NCBI GenBank assembly: GCA_009845995.1
Contig: VXYK01000001.1
Coordinates: 1-42,997 of the forward strand
Source: Acidimicrobiaceae bacterium
Lineage (GTDB): Bacteria > Actinomycetota > Acidimicrobiia > Acidimicrobiales > Aldehydirespiratoraceae
DNA length: 42,997 bases
Reading direction: 5' to 3'
The notes under the pieces were generated by a model. That model searched no databases, was not told where the DNA came from, and saw only the letters and a list, made by a program, of their open reading frames with translations. The position numbers were made by a program, and so were the translations under genes. Positions 8,469 to 16,393 of the stretch are shown piece by piece; positions within the stretch are counted from its first letter, which is position 1, and each line of letters begins with the position of its first letter.

Positions 8469-8725
8469 AGCATCACCGGGGATTCGCTCATGCCCAGAGC
8501 GTTCTTTTCGACAACCTCGGTGACACCGGCCACCCGGTCCTTCATGATCCGCTCGATACCGGCCTTGAGGGTCTGCGTAGACGCCGGGCAGGTGACACAG
8601 GCGCCGAACAGCTCGACGGTCACAACACCGGTGGCTTCGTCGACCTCAATCAGTTCAATGTCGCCCTCATCGGCCTGAATGGCCGGGCGGATCGCATTGA
8701 TGACCTTCTCAACCTGGGTTCGCAC
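8465..8725 (-). CDS. NifU-type Fe-S scaffold domain protein
   Basis: An 86-residue protein matching the NifU C-terminal domain: VEKVINAIRPAIQADEGDIELIEV, then GACVTCPASTQTLKAGIERIMK with the CxxC motif that holds a transient Fe-S cluster. It would assemble or pass on clusters in the cytoplasm. The start is GTG. Its stop overlaps the end of the convergent GH15 gene by four bases. Many actinobacteria carry such a stand-alone domain. Confidence 0.9.
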   Translation of the reverse strand: MRTQVEKVINAIRPAIQADEGDIELIEVDEATGVVTVELFGACVTCPASTQTLKAGIERIMKDRVAGVTEVVEKNALGMSESPVML

Positions 8726-8820
8726 ACTCCCATTGTGCCAGCATTCAACCCAATTGGTTCATCAGTTTCCCCAGCAAACGCCACCGACGCCAGTAACTTT
8801 GAAGCACGAATACTGTCTCT

Positions 8821-8982
8821 GTGCTCCTTGCTCACCAAGGCGGTTGGGATGAGATCCTCGCGGTGGGCGCGCCCATGGTGTTGCTCGGCTCGCTTCTGCT
8901 CGTCGCCCGACGGCGGGCGCGCGCCCACAAAGAGAGCGGGCAGACAGAAAATCCAGCCGACCGGGCCGCTAGGAGCGACTGA
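8821..8982 (+). CDS. Small single-pass membrane protein
   Basis: A 53-codon frame starting at GTG and ending TGA. The product starts LLAHQGGWDEI, then has a hydrophobic segment LAVGAPMVLLGSLLLVA (about residues 13-29), a basic stretch RRRARAHK and a polar tail ending AARSD. The HQGGWDE opening followed by one membrane helix and an Arg-rich cytoplasmic end recalls small actinobacterial membrane proteins I have seen annotated as hypothetical. It is the only gene on this strand between the nifU-like and murA genes, diverges from the former, and overlaps the murA 3' end by 14 bases. It is short enough to be missed by length cut-offs. No strong ribosome-binding site is visible, so expression is inferred. 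Confidence 0.6.
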   Translation: MLLAHQGGWDEILAVGAPMVLLGSLLLVARRRARAHKESGQTENPADRAARSD

Positions 8983-10408
8983 CGTCGGCGCCCAACGAGT
9001 TGAGCTTCCCTGCCAGGTCGTCGTAACCGCGGGCGATATGGTGAGCGTCGCTCACGGTCGTCTCCCCTTGCGCACCCAGACCGGCAATCACCAGCGCAGC
9101 GCCCGCCCGAATATCAGGGGCCTTCACCTTGGCTGCCATCAGACGCTCTTTGCCTTCAACCACCACATGATGCGAGTCGATGCGAATGTCTGCACCCATG
9201 AGGCGCAGGTCGTCCACGTAGCGGAATCGCTCGGCAAAGAGATTCTCGGTAACCGAGCCGACGCCGTCTGCGGTGGCTAGCAGAGCAACCAGCAGAGGCT
9301 TCAAATCGGTGGCGACGCCCGGGTACGGAAGGGTTGAGAACTTCGCCGAACTCAAACGATTGGAAACACGAGCGCGAATACTCTCACCCTCTGCGGATAT
9401 CTCCATGCCCATATTGCCGAGCTTGCCGCACAACACCGCCATGTGATCGAGATCCACGCCGGTTACGACGATTTCACCCGTAGCGATCCCCAGAGCGGCC
9501 AGGTAGGTGGCAGCCACTATGCGGTCGCCGACGACCGAATGATCGACTGGCTGAAGCGCCTCAACATGGTCAACACCGTTGATCGTGAGGGTGCCTGAAC
9601 CCGACCCGGAAACTTGTGCACCCATCTTGCTGAGAAATTCACAAAGATCTGCGACTTCAGGTTCACGCGCCGCATTGTCGATCACAGTCGTGCCTTTGGC
9701 CCGCACAGCTGCCATGAGCAGATTCTCGGTCGCGCCAACACTCGGGAAGTCGAGCCTGATCGCCCCACCCCGCAACTCTCGGGCACGGGCGTGGACATAT
9801 CCGTCAACCGTTCCGGCCTCGACGCCCAGCTTGGCCAAACCCTGCAGATGCATATCGATAGGGCGAGGGCCGAAGTCGTCACCTCCCGGGAGCGCGACGA
9901 CTGCTTCGCCACAGCGCGCCAACATCGGTCCGAGAACCTCAATCGACGCTCGAAACTGATCGACGATGCCGCGAGGAGCAACCGGCTCGATCTCCGCTGG
10001 AACCTCGATGATCAGCACTGCGCCAATGTCTTGATTTGGGCCAACGTCTTGTTTTGGGCCACTGTCTTGTTTCGGGCCAACGTCTTGGCCAGGCAACGTG
10101 ACCTTGCAACCAATCGCCCGTAACAACTCGGCCATCAGTCCCACATCAGTAATACGAGGGACGTTCGCGATGCGATAGGTGCCCTCGGCCAGCAAAGTCG
10201 CAGCCATCAACTTCAAGACACTGTTCTTGGCGCCGGAGACTTCTACTGTTCCCTCGAGGGGAGAGGGTCCACGCACGACAAAGCTGTGCCCGGCGAGGTC
10301 AAGTTCCGGAGTGTCTGCGGCCAACACGGACATCACCTGAGAGTCTGCCACCATAACTCCTGCAGCGCGCGTCATCTGAGGCATATCTGCGGGCCTTTCT
10401 GCTCGCAT
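8969..10408 (-). CDS. murA: UDP-N-acetylglucosamine 1-carboxyvinyltransferase MurA
   Basis: The first committed step of peptidoglycan synthesis: transfer of enolpyruvate from PEP to UDP-GlcNAc. Family features are SGAKNSVLKLMAATLLAEG (Lys and Asn of the active site), the PGG-x-x-x-G-x-RP-x-D-x-H loop, FPSVGATENLLMAAV, ATDLKPLLVALLA and ERFRYVDDLRLMGADI. The loop residue that is Cys115 in E. coli is Asp here (PGGDDFGPRPIDMH, about residue 177). Asp at this position is known to keep the enzyme active but insensitive to fosfomycin. An extra Gln/Asp/Pro-rich tandem repeat lies at residues 107-128. The start is uncertain: 10408 is the longest frame, while ATG 10384 (preceded by AGAAAGG) and GTG 10351 (preceded by AGGAG) would give a more usual N-terminus. 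Confidence 0.95.
   Translation of the reverse strand: MRAERPADMPQMTRAAGVMVADSQVMSVLAADTPELDLAGHSFVVRGPSPLEGTVEVSGAKNSVLKLMAATLLAEGTYRIANVPRITDVGLMAELLRAIGCKVTLPGQDVGPKQDSGPKQDVGPNQDIGAVLIIEVPAEIEPVAPRGIVDQFRASIEVLGPMLARCGEAVVALPGGDDFGPRPIDMHLQGLAKLGVEAGTVDGYVHARARELRGGAIRLDFPSVGATENLLMAAVRAKGTTVIDNAAREPEVADLCEFLSKMGAQVSGSGSGTLTINGVDHVEALQPVDHSVVGDRIVAATYLAALGIATGEIVVTGVDLDHMAVLCGKLGNMGMEISAEGESIRARVSNRLSSAKFSTLPYPGVATDLKPLLVALLATADGVGSVTENLFAERFRYVDDLRLMGADIRIDSHHVVVEGKERLMAAKVKAPDIRAGAALVIAGLGAQGETTVSDAHHIARGYDDLAGKLNSLGADVSRS
10025..10090 (-). repeat. 18-bp in-frame tandem repeat within murA
   Basis: Nearly four copies of an 18-base unit encode the hexapeptide series GQDV-GPKQDS-GPKQDV-GPNQDI. 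Copies differ by a few bases. Other MurA proteins have only a short turn at this point, so the repeat lengthens a surface loop of the first domain. Confidence 0.85.
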
Positions 10409-10422
10409 TTTCCAAAGCGCGG

Positions 10423-11052
10423 TCAGACCAAGCGTTCGATCAGTTGATCAACAAGCGCCGCGACCTCATCTGCTGCGGCGTCGTAGTCGGCTTGCTGCCC
10501 CGCACCAGGGTCAATGACCTCCTCCCAAGCCTCAAGTTCGACCTCCGCGAGGCCTAGCTGAGCGACCCGCACGGCCAGATCACCGGCAGACCCCGGCGTC
10601 AAGTCTCGGGCAACACGCTTCAGACTTCCGGTTTTGCCCGCCCCTTCGGGATGGGTTCGCCGCATCCAGAAAAGGTGATCTGGTTCCATAGCAACAATCA
10701 ACGCCGAGCGCGCTACGTCTTGGCTGGACAGTTGGTGGCTGCGATGCCACGGGTCGCGCAATCCGTGCCTCTCCAACGCCGTGCGAGTGCGTACGCTCAT
10801 TGGCTGCCCCGGCAGGACATGGGTGCCGCCGCTGAGAACGCACACCGGTGGGTCTTCGCCGTAGTGAGCCCGCATCATCGCCGCTCCCATCACCGAACGG
10901 GCTGCGTTGCCAGTACACAGGAAGGTCACCGTAGGCCTCTCGCGAAGGGTCTGTGGCCGCGGTGTGTCGCGAATCGTCCGAGGTCGATCATCGCTCATCA
11001 GACTTCTGTTTAGCAGCATCAGCGGCGCTGTTCGTCTTTCGTCTGCTGACAT
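10423..11052 (-). CDS. Low-molecular-weight protein-tyrosine phosphatase family protein
   Basis: The P-loop CTGNAARSVMG fits C-x5-R-S, with Cys the nucleophile that forms a phospho-enzyme. VTFLCTGN is the usual preceding strand. The general-acid Asp is expected in EVIDPGAGQQADYDAA. About 40 polar, Arg-rich residues precede the domain. The ATG at 11052 has AAGGG five to six bases upstream, so the longer N-terminus is likely real; an internal ATG at 10998 is an alternative. Relatives dephosphorylate protein tyrosines, or act as arsenate reductases; no extra conserved Cys pair for arsenate chemistry is seen. It lies just upstream of murA on the same strand (14 bases apart) and is divergent from livK. 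Confidence 0.85.
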   Translation of the reverse strand: MSADERRTAPLMLLNRSLMSDDRPRTIRDTPRPQTLRERPTVTFLCTGNAARSVMGAAMMRAHYGEDPPVCVLSGGTHVLPGQPMSVRTRTALERHGLRDPWHRSHQLSSQDVARSALIVAMEPDHLFWMRRTHPEGAGKTGSLKRVARDLTPGSAGDLAVRVAQLGLAEVELEAWEEVIDPGAGQQADYDAAADEVAALVDQLIERLV

Positions 11053-11166
11053 TTTGACCCTTCACGCAACGGCAGCGAACTTGCTAACGTCGCATTTCAA
11101 TCGCGAGTAATCACGCAGGGCATGTGCACTTGCGACAACAACAACCCAACTCTGGAGGGACAGGCA

Positions 11167-12468
11167 ATGGGACGAATTCGTAAACTTCTACTTTTGTTAG
11201 CTGCGCTGGCTCTGTTCGCCGTCGCTTGTGGTGACGACGACGAGACGACTACCGCAGGCGACGACGGCGAGATGATGGATCACCTCGGCGACGGATCACT
11301 TGGCACGATCACGGTCGAGGCGGGAGCTGAGGTGCAGATTCGATCTCTCAACGCTCTCACCGGGGACGTGGCGCTCTTCGGTCTTCCGATCCACCGCGCA
11401 ATCGAGATCGCCGTTGACGACTATGGGGACATTCATGGTTTCTCGGTCTCATTGGGTCAAGGTCTCGACGACCTTTGCTCCAGCGACGGTGGTCAGGCTG
11501 CCGCACAGACGATCGTTGCCGACGAGCAAATCGCCGGTGTGGTCGGCACGTCCTGCTCGGGTGCAGCCGTAGCGGCGGCACCGTTGATCAGCGAAGCTGG
11601 GATCGTCATGATCTCGGGCGGTAATACCTCACCCTCTCTCACTTCAGACCTCGCGGGCACTGCGGGGGAGAACTACAACGAGGGCTACTACCGCACCGCA
11701 CACAACGACCTCTATCAGGGTCGGGCAATGGCCTTGTTCGTGTTCAACGACCTCGGTCTGACAACCGCTGCGGCAATCCACGACGGCGACCCCTACACCC
11801 AGGGTCTCGCCCAAGCGTTCGTCGACGCCTACGAGGAGATCGGCGGCGAAATAACCGGCTTTGCAGGCATCGCAAAGGGTGACACAGACATGGTTCCGGT
11901 CCTCACCGAGATCGCCGCCGCCAGTCCCCAGGCCCTCTTCTTCCCGATCTTCCAGCCCGAGGGCAACTTCATCGCTGCGCAAGCACCGGGCGTTGCCGGA
12001 CTTGCGGACACTCAGTTGCTGGCTGCGGACGGTCTGTTGGTCGACGGTTACCTGGCGCTGGCGGAAACCGAGGGAATGTACTTCTCGGGACCCGACGCCC
12101 GCTTCGGTGAAAACGTCAACCAGTCAACCGGCAAGTCCGCCGTTGACTTCACCAGCGCTTATGAATCCCTCCACGGGGAGGCCCCGACCTCGCCGTTCTG
12201 GGGCCACGGTTACGACGCCACCGCCATGCTGCTCGACGCCATCAAGGCGGCTAGCTACGTGGACGGCGACGGCAATCTGGTCATCGACAAAGCCGGTGTC
12301 CGCGAGCACCTCGACGGACTCACCGGATACAACGGCCTAATCGGGTTGATCAACTGCGACGACTTCGGTGATTGCGGATCCCAGAAGGTGACCGTTATTC
12401 ACCATCTGGATTCGAACGACTTCGAGGGTTCAGTAGCCAACGTGGTCTTCGAGTACGCGCCGTCGTAG
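11167..12468 (+). CDS. livK: ABC transporter substrate-binding lipoprotein, branched-chain amino acid type
   Basis: A 433-residue periplasmic-binding-protein type 1 (Peripla_BP_6). The start ATG has GGAGGGACAGGCA upstream. Residues 1-21 form a lipoprotein signal peptide (RKLLLLLAALALF, lipobox AVAC), followed by an acidic and Thr-rich linker (GDDDETTTAGDDGE). The domain has IRSLNALTGDVALFGLPI, GVVGTSCSGAAVAAAPLIS, VMISGGNTSPSLT and YYRTAHNDLYQGRAMA, with paired lobes of a leucine/valine-binding fold. The following genes supply both permeases and both ATPases, so it is the capture subunit. The ligand cannot be read from sequence: amino acids, amides, urea and other small compounds are all used by this family. 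Confidence 0.9.
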   Translation: MGRIRKLLLLLAALALFAVACGDDDETTTAGDDGEMMDHLGDGSLGTITVEAGAEVQIRSLNALTGDVALFGLPIHRAIEIAVDDYGDIHGFSVSLGQGLDDLCSSDGGQAAAQTIVADEQIAGVVGTSCSGAAVAAAPLISEAGIVMISGGNTSPSLTSDLAGTAGENYNEGYYRTAHNDLYQGRAMALFVFNDLGLTTAAAIHDGDPYTQGLAQAFVDAYEEIGGEITGFAGIAKGDTDMVPVLTEIAAASPQALFFPIFQPEGNFIAAQAPGVAGLADTQLLAADGLLVDGYLALAETEGMYFSGPDARFGENVNQSTGKSAVDFTSAYESLHGEAPTSPFWGHGYDATAMLLDAIKAASYVDGDGNLVIDKAGVREHLDGLTGYNGLIGLINCDDFGDCGSQKVTVIHHLDSNDFEGSVANVVFEYAPS

Positions 12469-12483
12469 GGCCTAGCTGTCGGT

Positions 12484-12523
12484 AGCGAACCGGTCCCGAA
12501 CCTGGGATCGGGGTCGGTTCGCT
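12484..12523 (+). terminator. Stem-loop between livK and livH
   Basis: AGCGAACCG (12484-12492) pairs perfectly with CGGTTCGCT (12515-12523), and inner CCCGA/TCGGG can extend the stem. No T-run follows, so it is more likely an RNA-stabilising or partially terminating structure, a common way to make more binding protein than membrane subunits from one operon. Confidence 0.55.
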
Positions 12524-12606
12524 CGCCGTCGGCGCTCTCGAAGCATCCTGACTTCGTCTTCAGCGACTCACTATGGTCAACACAGCAAGCAATTGAGCCG
12601 TTGGAT

Positions 12607-13743
12607 ATGCCACCACCCGTCACCGCGGAGAACAGCAAGCTGAACCGTCGCCTCGGCGTCGACACCTTCCTGACCTTCATGCGGGTGGTCATGAGCACCT
12701 TTGTGATTCTTGGCCTGCTCATGTTCATCGGGCAGCAGATCAACCCCGACAACTTCGTCGCCTCCCGCATCAACTCTGACGCCACCGGGCTGACTGCGGC
12801 CCAGTTTGAAGGCTTGGTGATCTCCGGACTCTCCCAGGGAGCGATGTACGGGTTGATCGCGCTCGGCTATTCCATGGTCTACGGCGTTCTGGGTTTCATC
12901 AACTTCGCCCACGGCGAGGTCTTCATGGTGGGCGCCATGACCGGGATGATCACATCGAACAAACTTGACGAGTCCGGCGCGTGGGAGAGCAACTTTCTGC
13001 TCTCGTTGCTGTTCGTCCTGGTAATAGCGATTATCTGCTCCACCTTGACGGCGATCATCATGGAACGAGTCGCCTACCGGCCATTGCGGGGCTCGCCGCG
13101 GCTCATTCCGCTGATCACCTCCATTGGTGTGTCGTTCTTCATCCAGAACGTCTCGGTGGTGCTTCTCGGACCTGGAGCCAAGTCCTACCCGACACTCCCG
13201 GACTGGCTGTCGAAGAAACGGGAGTTGTTCGGTTTCGTCACCATTGAGGGCACGAGACTGATGGTGCTTGTCGTAGCGGCAATATCCATGGTGGCGCTGT
13301 GGTATCTGGTTGAGCGGACCAAGATCGGCAAGGCCATGCGAGCCGTAGCGGAGGACAAAGAAATCGCCTCGTTGATGGGGATCAACGTCAACCGCACGAT
13401 TGTCACCACGTTCGCGGTCGGCGGTGCCATGGCCGGCGTTGCGGGGATCCTCTGGGGTCTCCTATTCCGATCAGTCGTTCACACCACCGGGTTCCTGCCC
13501 GGGATCAAAGCCTTCAGCGCGGCTGTCGTCGGTGGTATCGGGAATATGGGCGGTGCGATGGCCGGCGGGATCACCCTGGGCAGTGCCGAATCCGTGGCAC
13601 CCCTGATCCTGCTTGAGCCCTGGGGTATCGACGGTGTCTCGCAACTCAAGGATGCGGTGGCCTTCCTGGTTCTCATTTTCGTGTTGTTGGTGAAGCCGAC
13701 CGGCCTGTTCGGAGAGCGCCTCTCGACCGAGGACCGGGCATGA
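12607..13743 (+). CDS. livH: Branched-chain amino acid ABC transporter permease LivH
   Basis: A membrane protein of 378 residues with about eight or nine helices. The family core starts at GLSQGAMYGLIALGYSMVYG and GFINFAHGEVFMVGA. The ATPase-contact loop is near GKAMRAVAEDKEIASLMGINV, followed by AGVAGILWGLL and GGIGNMGGAMAGG. An extra hydrophobic segment (VVMSTFVILGLLMFIG) precedes the core. The start is taken as the ATG at 12607; a TTG six bases earlier is open. Its stop overlaps the livM start (ATGA), so the two are translationally coupled. Confidence 0.92.
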   Translation: MPPPVTAENSKLNRRLGVDTFLTFMRVVMSTFVILGLLMFIGQQINPDNFVASRINSDATGLTAAQFEGLVISGLSQGAMYGLIALGYSMVYGVLGFINFAHGEVFMVGAMTGMITSNKLDESGAWESNFLLSLLFVLVIAIICSTLTAIIMERVAYRPLRGSPRLIPLITSIGVSFFIQNVSVVLLGPGAKSYPTLPDWLSKKRELFGFVTIEGTRLMVLVVAAISMVALWYLVERTKIGKAMRAVAEDKEIASLMGINVNRTIVTTFAVGGAMAGVAGILWGLLFRSVVHTTGFLPGIKAFSAAVVGGIGNMGGAMAGGITLGSAESVAPLILLEPWGIDGVSQLKDAVAFLVLIFVLLVKPTGLFGERLSTEDRA

Positions 13744-15605
13744 GCGCAGCATTCGTCCAAGAACCGTCAACTGAAGAGCTTCCAGCACGCCGACCGCTGG
13801 ACCAAGACTGGCGGAAGCTGCTCAGCTACGGCCTGTTGCTGGCTCTGGTGATGGTGTTTGTGGCGCTGACCAACATGCCGGTCAACCTTGACCGCCGCAT
13901 GCTGATCGAACCGATCTTCTCGATGGGTTACCTGTCATTGTTCTGGCTCCCTGCAGTCTTCGGTCTGGTGGTGTGCAGGGAGCCAGTCTTGGCTGGAATG
14001 CCCAGCTACGCCAAGGGAAGCCGCGAAGTGCTCGCCGGCTCACTCGTGGGTCTGATCGGTGGTGCCGGTCTCAGCATGCTCACTTTCCTTCTGGACAATT
14101 TCAATCTCCGCGAACCACTGGTCAACTGGAGTCCTCAACTGCTCGAGTTGTTGTCTTTCCGACAAGACACAGCCTTCGGCATCGCCATTTGGCTACCCAT
14201 CGGATTGGTGCTCGGAACATTCGGCGGGTTGGCGCATCTGTTCTCGGCGACAACCCGCCGGGTGCTGAGTTGGGCATTCGTTTCTGTGATCACCTTCGCA
14301 GTCTTCGAGACGGTGATTCTCGATTTGTCGGAAGGTTTCGCCTGGCTCGGTGCCGAATGGGTGGTTGACGAGCTCTATTTCATCCGCGGCGGGTTGACGA
14401 TGCACGGAGCCGCAGTGTTGGCGGTGGCTGGTGGCCTGTTCGCCGCTTTCGGACGAGACCGGGCCCATCGTGCCAAAGAGAGCTTCCAAGCACTCGAGGG
14501 AACGAGCCGAACTCGGGCCAACGCCATCGGTTTGCTGGTGGTGGCAGCAGCGTTGGTGATCCTGCCTCTCTTCTTGGGCGGTATCACCAACGAACTGTTG
14601 GCCAACGTCGGTCTGTTCGTTCTGTTGGCCCTCGGTCTCAACATCGTGGTAGGTCTCGCTGGAATACTCGACCTCGGGTACGTGGCATTCTTCGCGATCG
14701 GCGGCTACACGGCCGGCATTCTTACCACCACCAACCGGGGAGAATCCTGGCCCGACTGGATGCCGCAGTTCTATTGGGGCACGGCTCTGGTCTTTGTGGT
14801 GATTCTGGCCGCGCTGGCGGGATTGTTCATCGGTGCTCCGGTCATCCGCATGAGAGGCGACTATCTGGCCATCGTCACCCTCGGCTTCGGCGAGATCATC
14901 CGCCTGCTGTTTCTTTCCGACTGGCTCGGGGGATACACCGGTGCAGCACAAGGCGTCACCAACATCGGTGGTGTACAGGTCTTCGGCTTGGCCACGGTGA
15001 AGGGGACCGACCCGCGCGCCGTGTTCTACCTTGTGCTGTTCTTTTGCGCTATCGCCATCTACGTGTCGTGGCGATTAGAGCGCAGTCGGCTGGGCCGCGC
15101 CTGGATGGCGATCCGCGAAGACGAGTCAGTCGCCGAAGCGATGGGCATCAACACGGTGAACGCCAAGCTCATGGCCTTCGTCGTGGGAGCTGTGCTGGCG
15201 TCGTTCTCGGGCGCCATCCTCGCAGCCAAAGTGGGTTCGGTCTTCCCCAACAGCTTCATTATTCTGGTCTCGATCGTGATATTGGTGGTCGTGATCGTGG
15301 GCGGTATGGGCAACATCGCTGGTGTGATCGTCGGTTCGGTGGTGCTGATCGGCATTCTCGGCGGACCTCGACAACCCGGCCTTCTGCAGGAGTTCTCCGA
15401 ATACAAGCTGCTGATCTACGGCGTGTTGCTGATTTGGATGATGTTGAAACGTCCTGAAGGTCTGGTGCCCAACGTTCGGCGCACCCGAGAACTCCACCAA
15501 GACGAGTACCTTCAGGACGCCTGGCTTCGTGGCGAGATCGACACCGACTCCGAACACACCGACGACTCGCACTCCAATGGCAATACGGGGGTGCTGCCCG
15601 CATGA
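13740..15605 (+). CDS. livM: Branched-chain amino acid ABC transporter permease LivM, with long N-terminal membrane extension
   Basis: The C-terminal half (from about residue 280) is a standard LivM permease: LGLNIVVGLAGILDLGYVAFFAIGGYTAG, GLFIGAPVIRMRGDYLAIVTLGFGE, and the ATPase-contact region LGRAWMAIREDESVAEAMGINTV, ending in NIAGVIVGSVVLIGILGG. The first 280 residues hold roughly six extra hydrophobic segments (LLLALVMVFVALTN, SLFWLPAVFGLVV, VGLIGGAGLSML, IAIWLPIGLVLGTFGG, and others). At 621 residues it is almost twice the length of E. coli-type LivM. The start overlaps livH and the stop overlaps livG, each by four bases. Confidence 0.92.
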   Translation: MSAAFVQEPSTEELPARRPLDQDWRKLLSYGLLLALVMVFVALTNMPVNLDRRMLIEPIFSMGYLSLFWLPAVFGLVVCREPVLAGMPSYAKGSREVLAGSLVGLIGGAGLSMLTFLLDNFNLREPLVNWSPQLLELLSFRQDTAFGIAIWLPIGLVLGTFGGLAHLFSATTRRVLSWAFVSVITFAVFETVILDLSEGFAWLGAEWVVDELYFIRGGLTMHGAAVLAVAGGLFAAFGRDRAHRAKESFQALEGTSRTRANAIGLLVVAAALVILPLFLGGITNELLANVGLFVLLALGLNIVVGLAGILDLGYVAFFAIGGYTAGILTTTNRGESWPDWMPQFYWGTALVFVVILAALAGLFIGAPVIRMRGDYLAIVTLGFGEIIRLLFLSDWLGGYTGAAQGVTNIGGVQVFGLATVKGTDPRAVFYLVLFFCAIAIYVSWRLERSRLGRAWMAIREDESVAEAMGINTVNAKLMAFVVGAVLASFSGAILAAKVGSVFPNSFIILVSIVILVVVIVGGMGNIAGVIVGSVVLIGILGGPRQPGLLQEFSEYKLLIYGVLLIWMMLKRPEGLVPNVRRTRELHQDEYLQDAWLRGEIDTDSEHTDDSHSNGNTGVLPA

Positions 15606-16393
15606 GCCGGCGTCTGTTGACCATCAACAAGCTCAGCGTCACCTTCGGGGGTCTCCACGCCCTCAAAGACCTCGATTTCTATGTCGACGAAGGCGAGATC
15701 GTGTCGGTTATCGGACCCAACGGCGCCGGCAAGACCACCTTCTTCAACATGATCTCCGGGATGGTCACACCGACGTCCGGCGACATCATCTTCAAAGGCG
15801 AATCACTCTTGGGGCTGGACCCCAACCAAGTCACAGCTGCCGGAATAGCCCGCACGTTCCAGAACGTCCGCTTGTTCGCCAACATGACCATCCTCGAAAA
15901 TGTGATGGTCGCCCAGCACTGCCGCACCCGGCAAGGCCTCTGGGGCGCACTGTTTCAGACGCGCCCGTTCAAACGAGAAGAACAAGAAATCAGGGAACAC
16001 GGCGAGAAAGTGCTGAGCTTCTTCGGTACTCGCCTGGTCGGCTACCGACTCGATCAACCGGCCGCGGTGCTGTCGTATGCAAACCGGAGACGGCTGGAGA
16101 TCGCCCGAGCGATGGCCACCAAACCAACGATCATCCTTCTCGACGAACCAGTTGCGGGTATGAACCCGAAGGAGTCCGCGGCACTGACCCAACTGATCGG
16201 TGAACTGCGCAGCGATTGGGGCTTCACCATCGTGATGATCGAACACGATATGAGCGTCGTACGCGATGTGAGCGACCGAGTAGTTGTGCTCGACCACGGC
16301 GAGACCATCGCCCATGGAACCTACGAAGAAGTGTCGACCAACCCTGATGTCATCGAGGCATACCTCGGGCGCCCCGCAGAGGAACCCGCATGA
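15602..16393 (+). CDS. livG: Branched-chain amino acid ABC transporter ATP-binding protein LivG
   Basis: A 263-residue ATPase. Walker A is GPNGAGKTTFFN and the Q-loop region is ARTFQNVRLFANMTILENVM. The signature segment reads AVLSYANRRRLEIARAMA, where LSYGxQ is more usual. Walker B is IILLDEPVAGMNP and the switch His is in MIEHDMSVV. The ARTFQN and LFxxMTxxENV patterns are typical of LivG rather than LivF. It overlaps livM and livF by four bases at either end. Confidence 0.94.
   Translation: MSRRLLTINKLSVTFGGLHALKDLDFYVDEGEIVSVIGPNGAGKTTFFNMISGMVTPTSGDIIFKGESLLGLDPNQVTAAGIARTFQNVRLFANMTILENVMVAQHCRTRQGLWGALFQTRPFKREEQEIREHGEKVLSFFGTRLVGYRLDQPAAVLSYANRRRLEIARAMATKPTIILLDEPVAGMNPKESAALTQLIGELRSDWGFTIVMIEHDMSVVRDVSDRVVVLDHGETIAHGTYEEVSTNPDVIEAYLGRPAEEPA

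Noticed and set aside
8650..8928. Open frame of 92 codons on the minus strand beside the nifU-like gene
   Set aside because: Overlaps both the nifU-like gene and the more convincing small membrane-protein gene on the other strand; the peptide is polar and low in complexity.
8234..9280. Open frame of 348 codons on the plus strand
   Set aside because: It lies across the ends of GH15, nifU-like and murA genes in other frames and has no recognisable domain.
12393..12410. Third copy of the palindrome arm (CCGTTATTCACCAT) in livK
   Set aside because: Only a partial match inside a well-conserved coding region, with no partner arm; chance is the simpler explanation.
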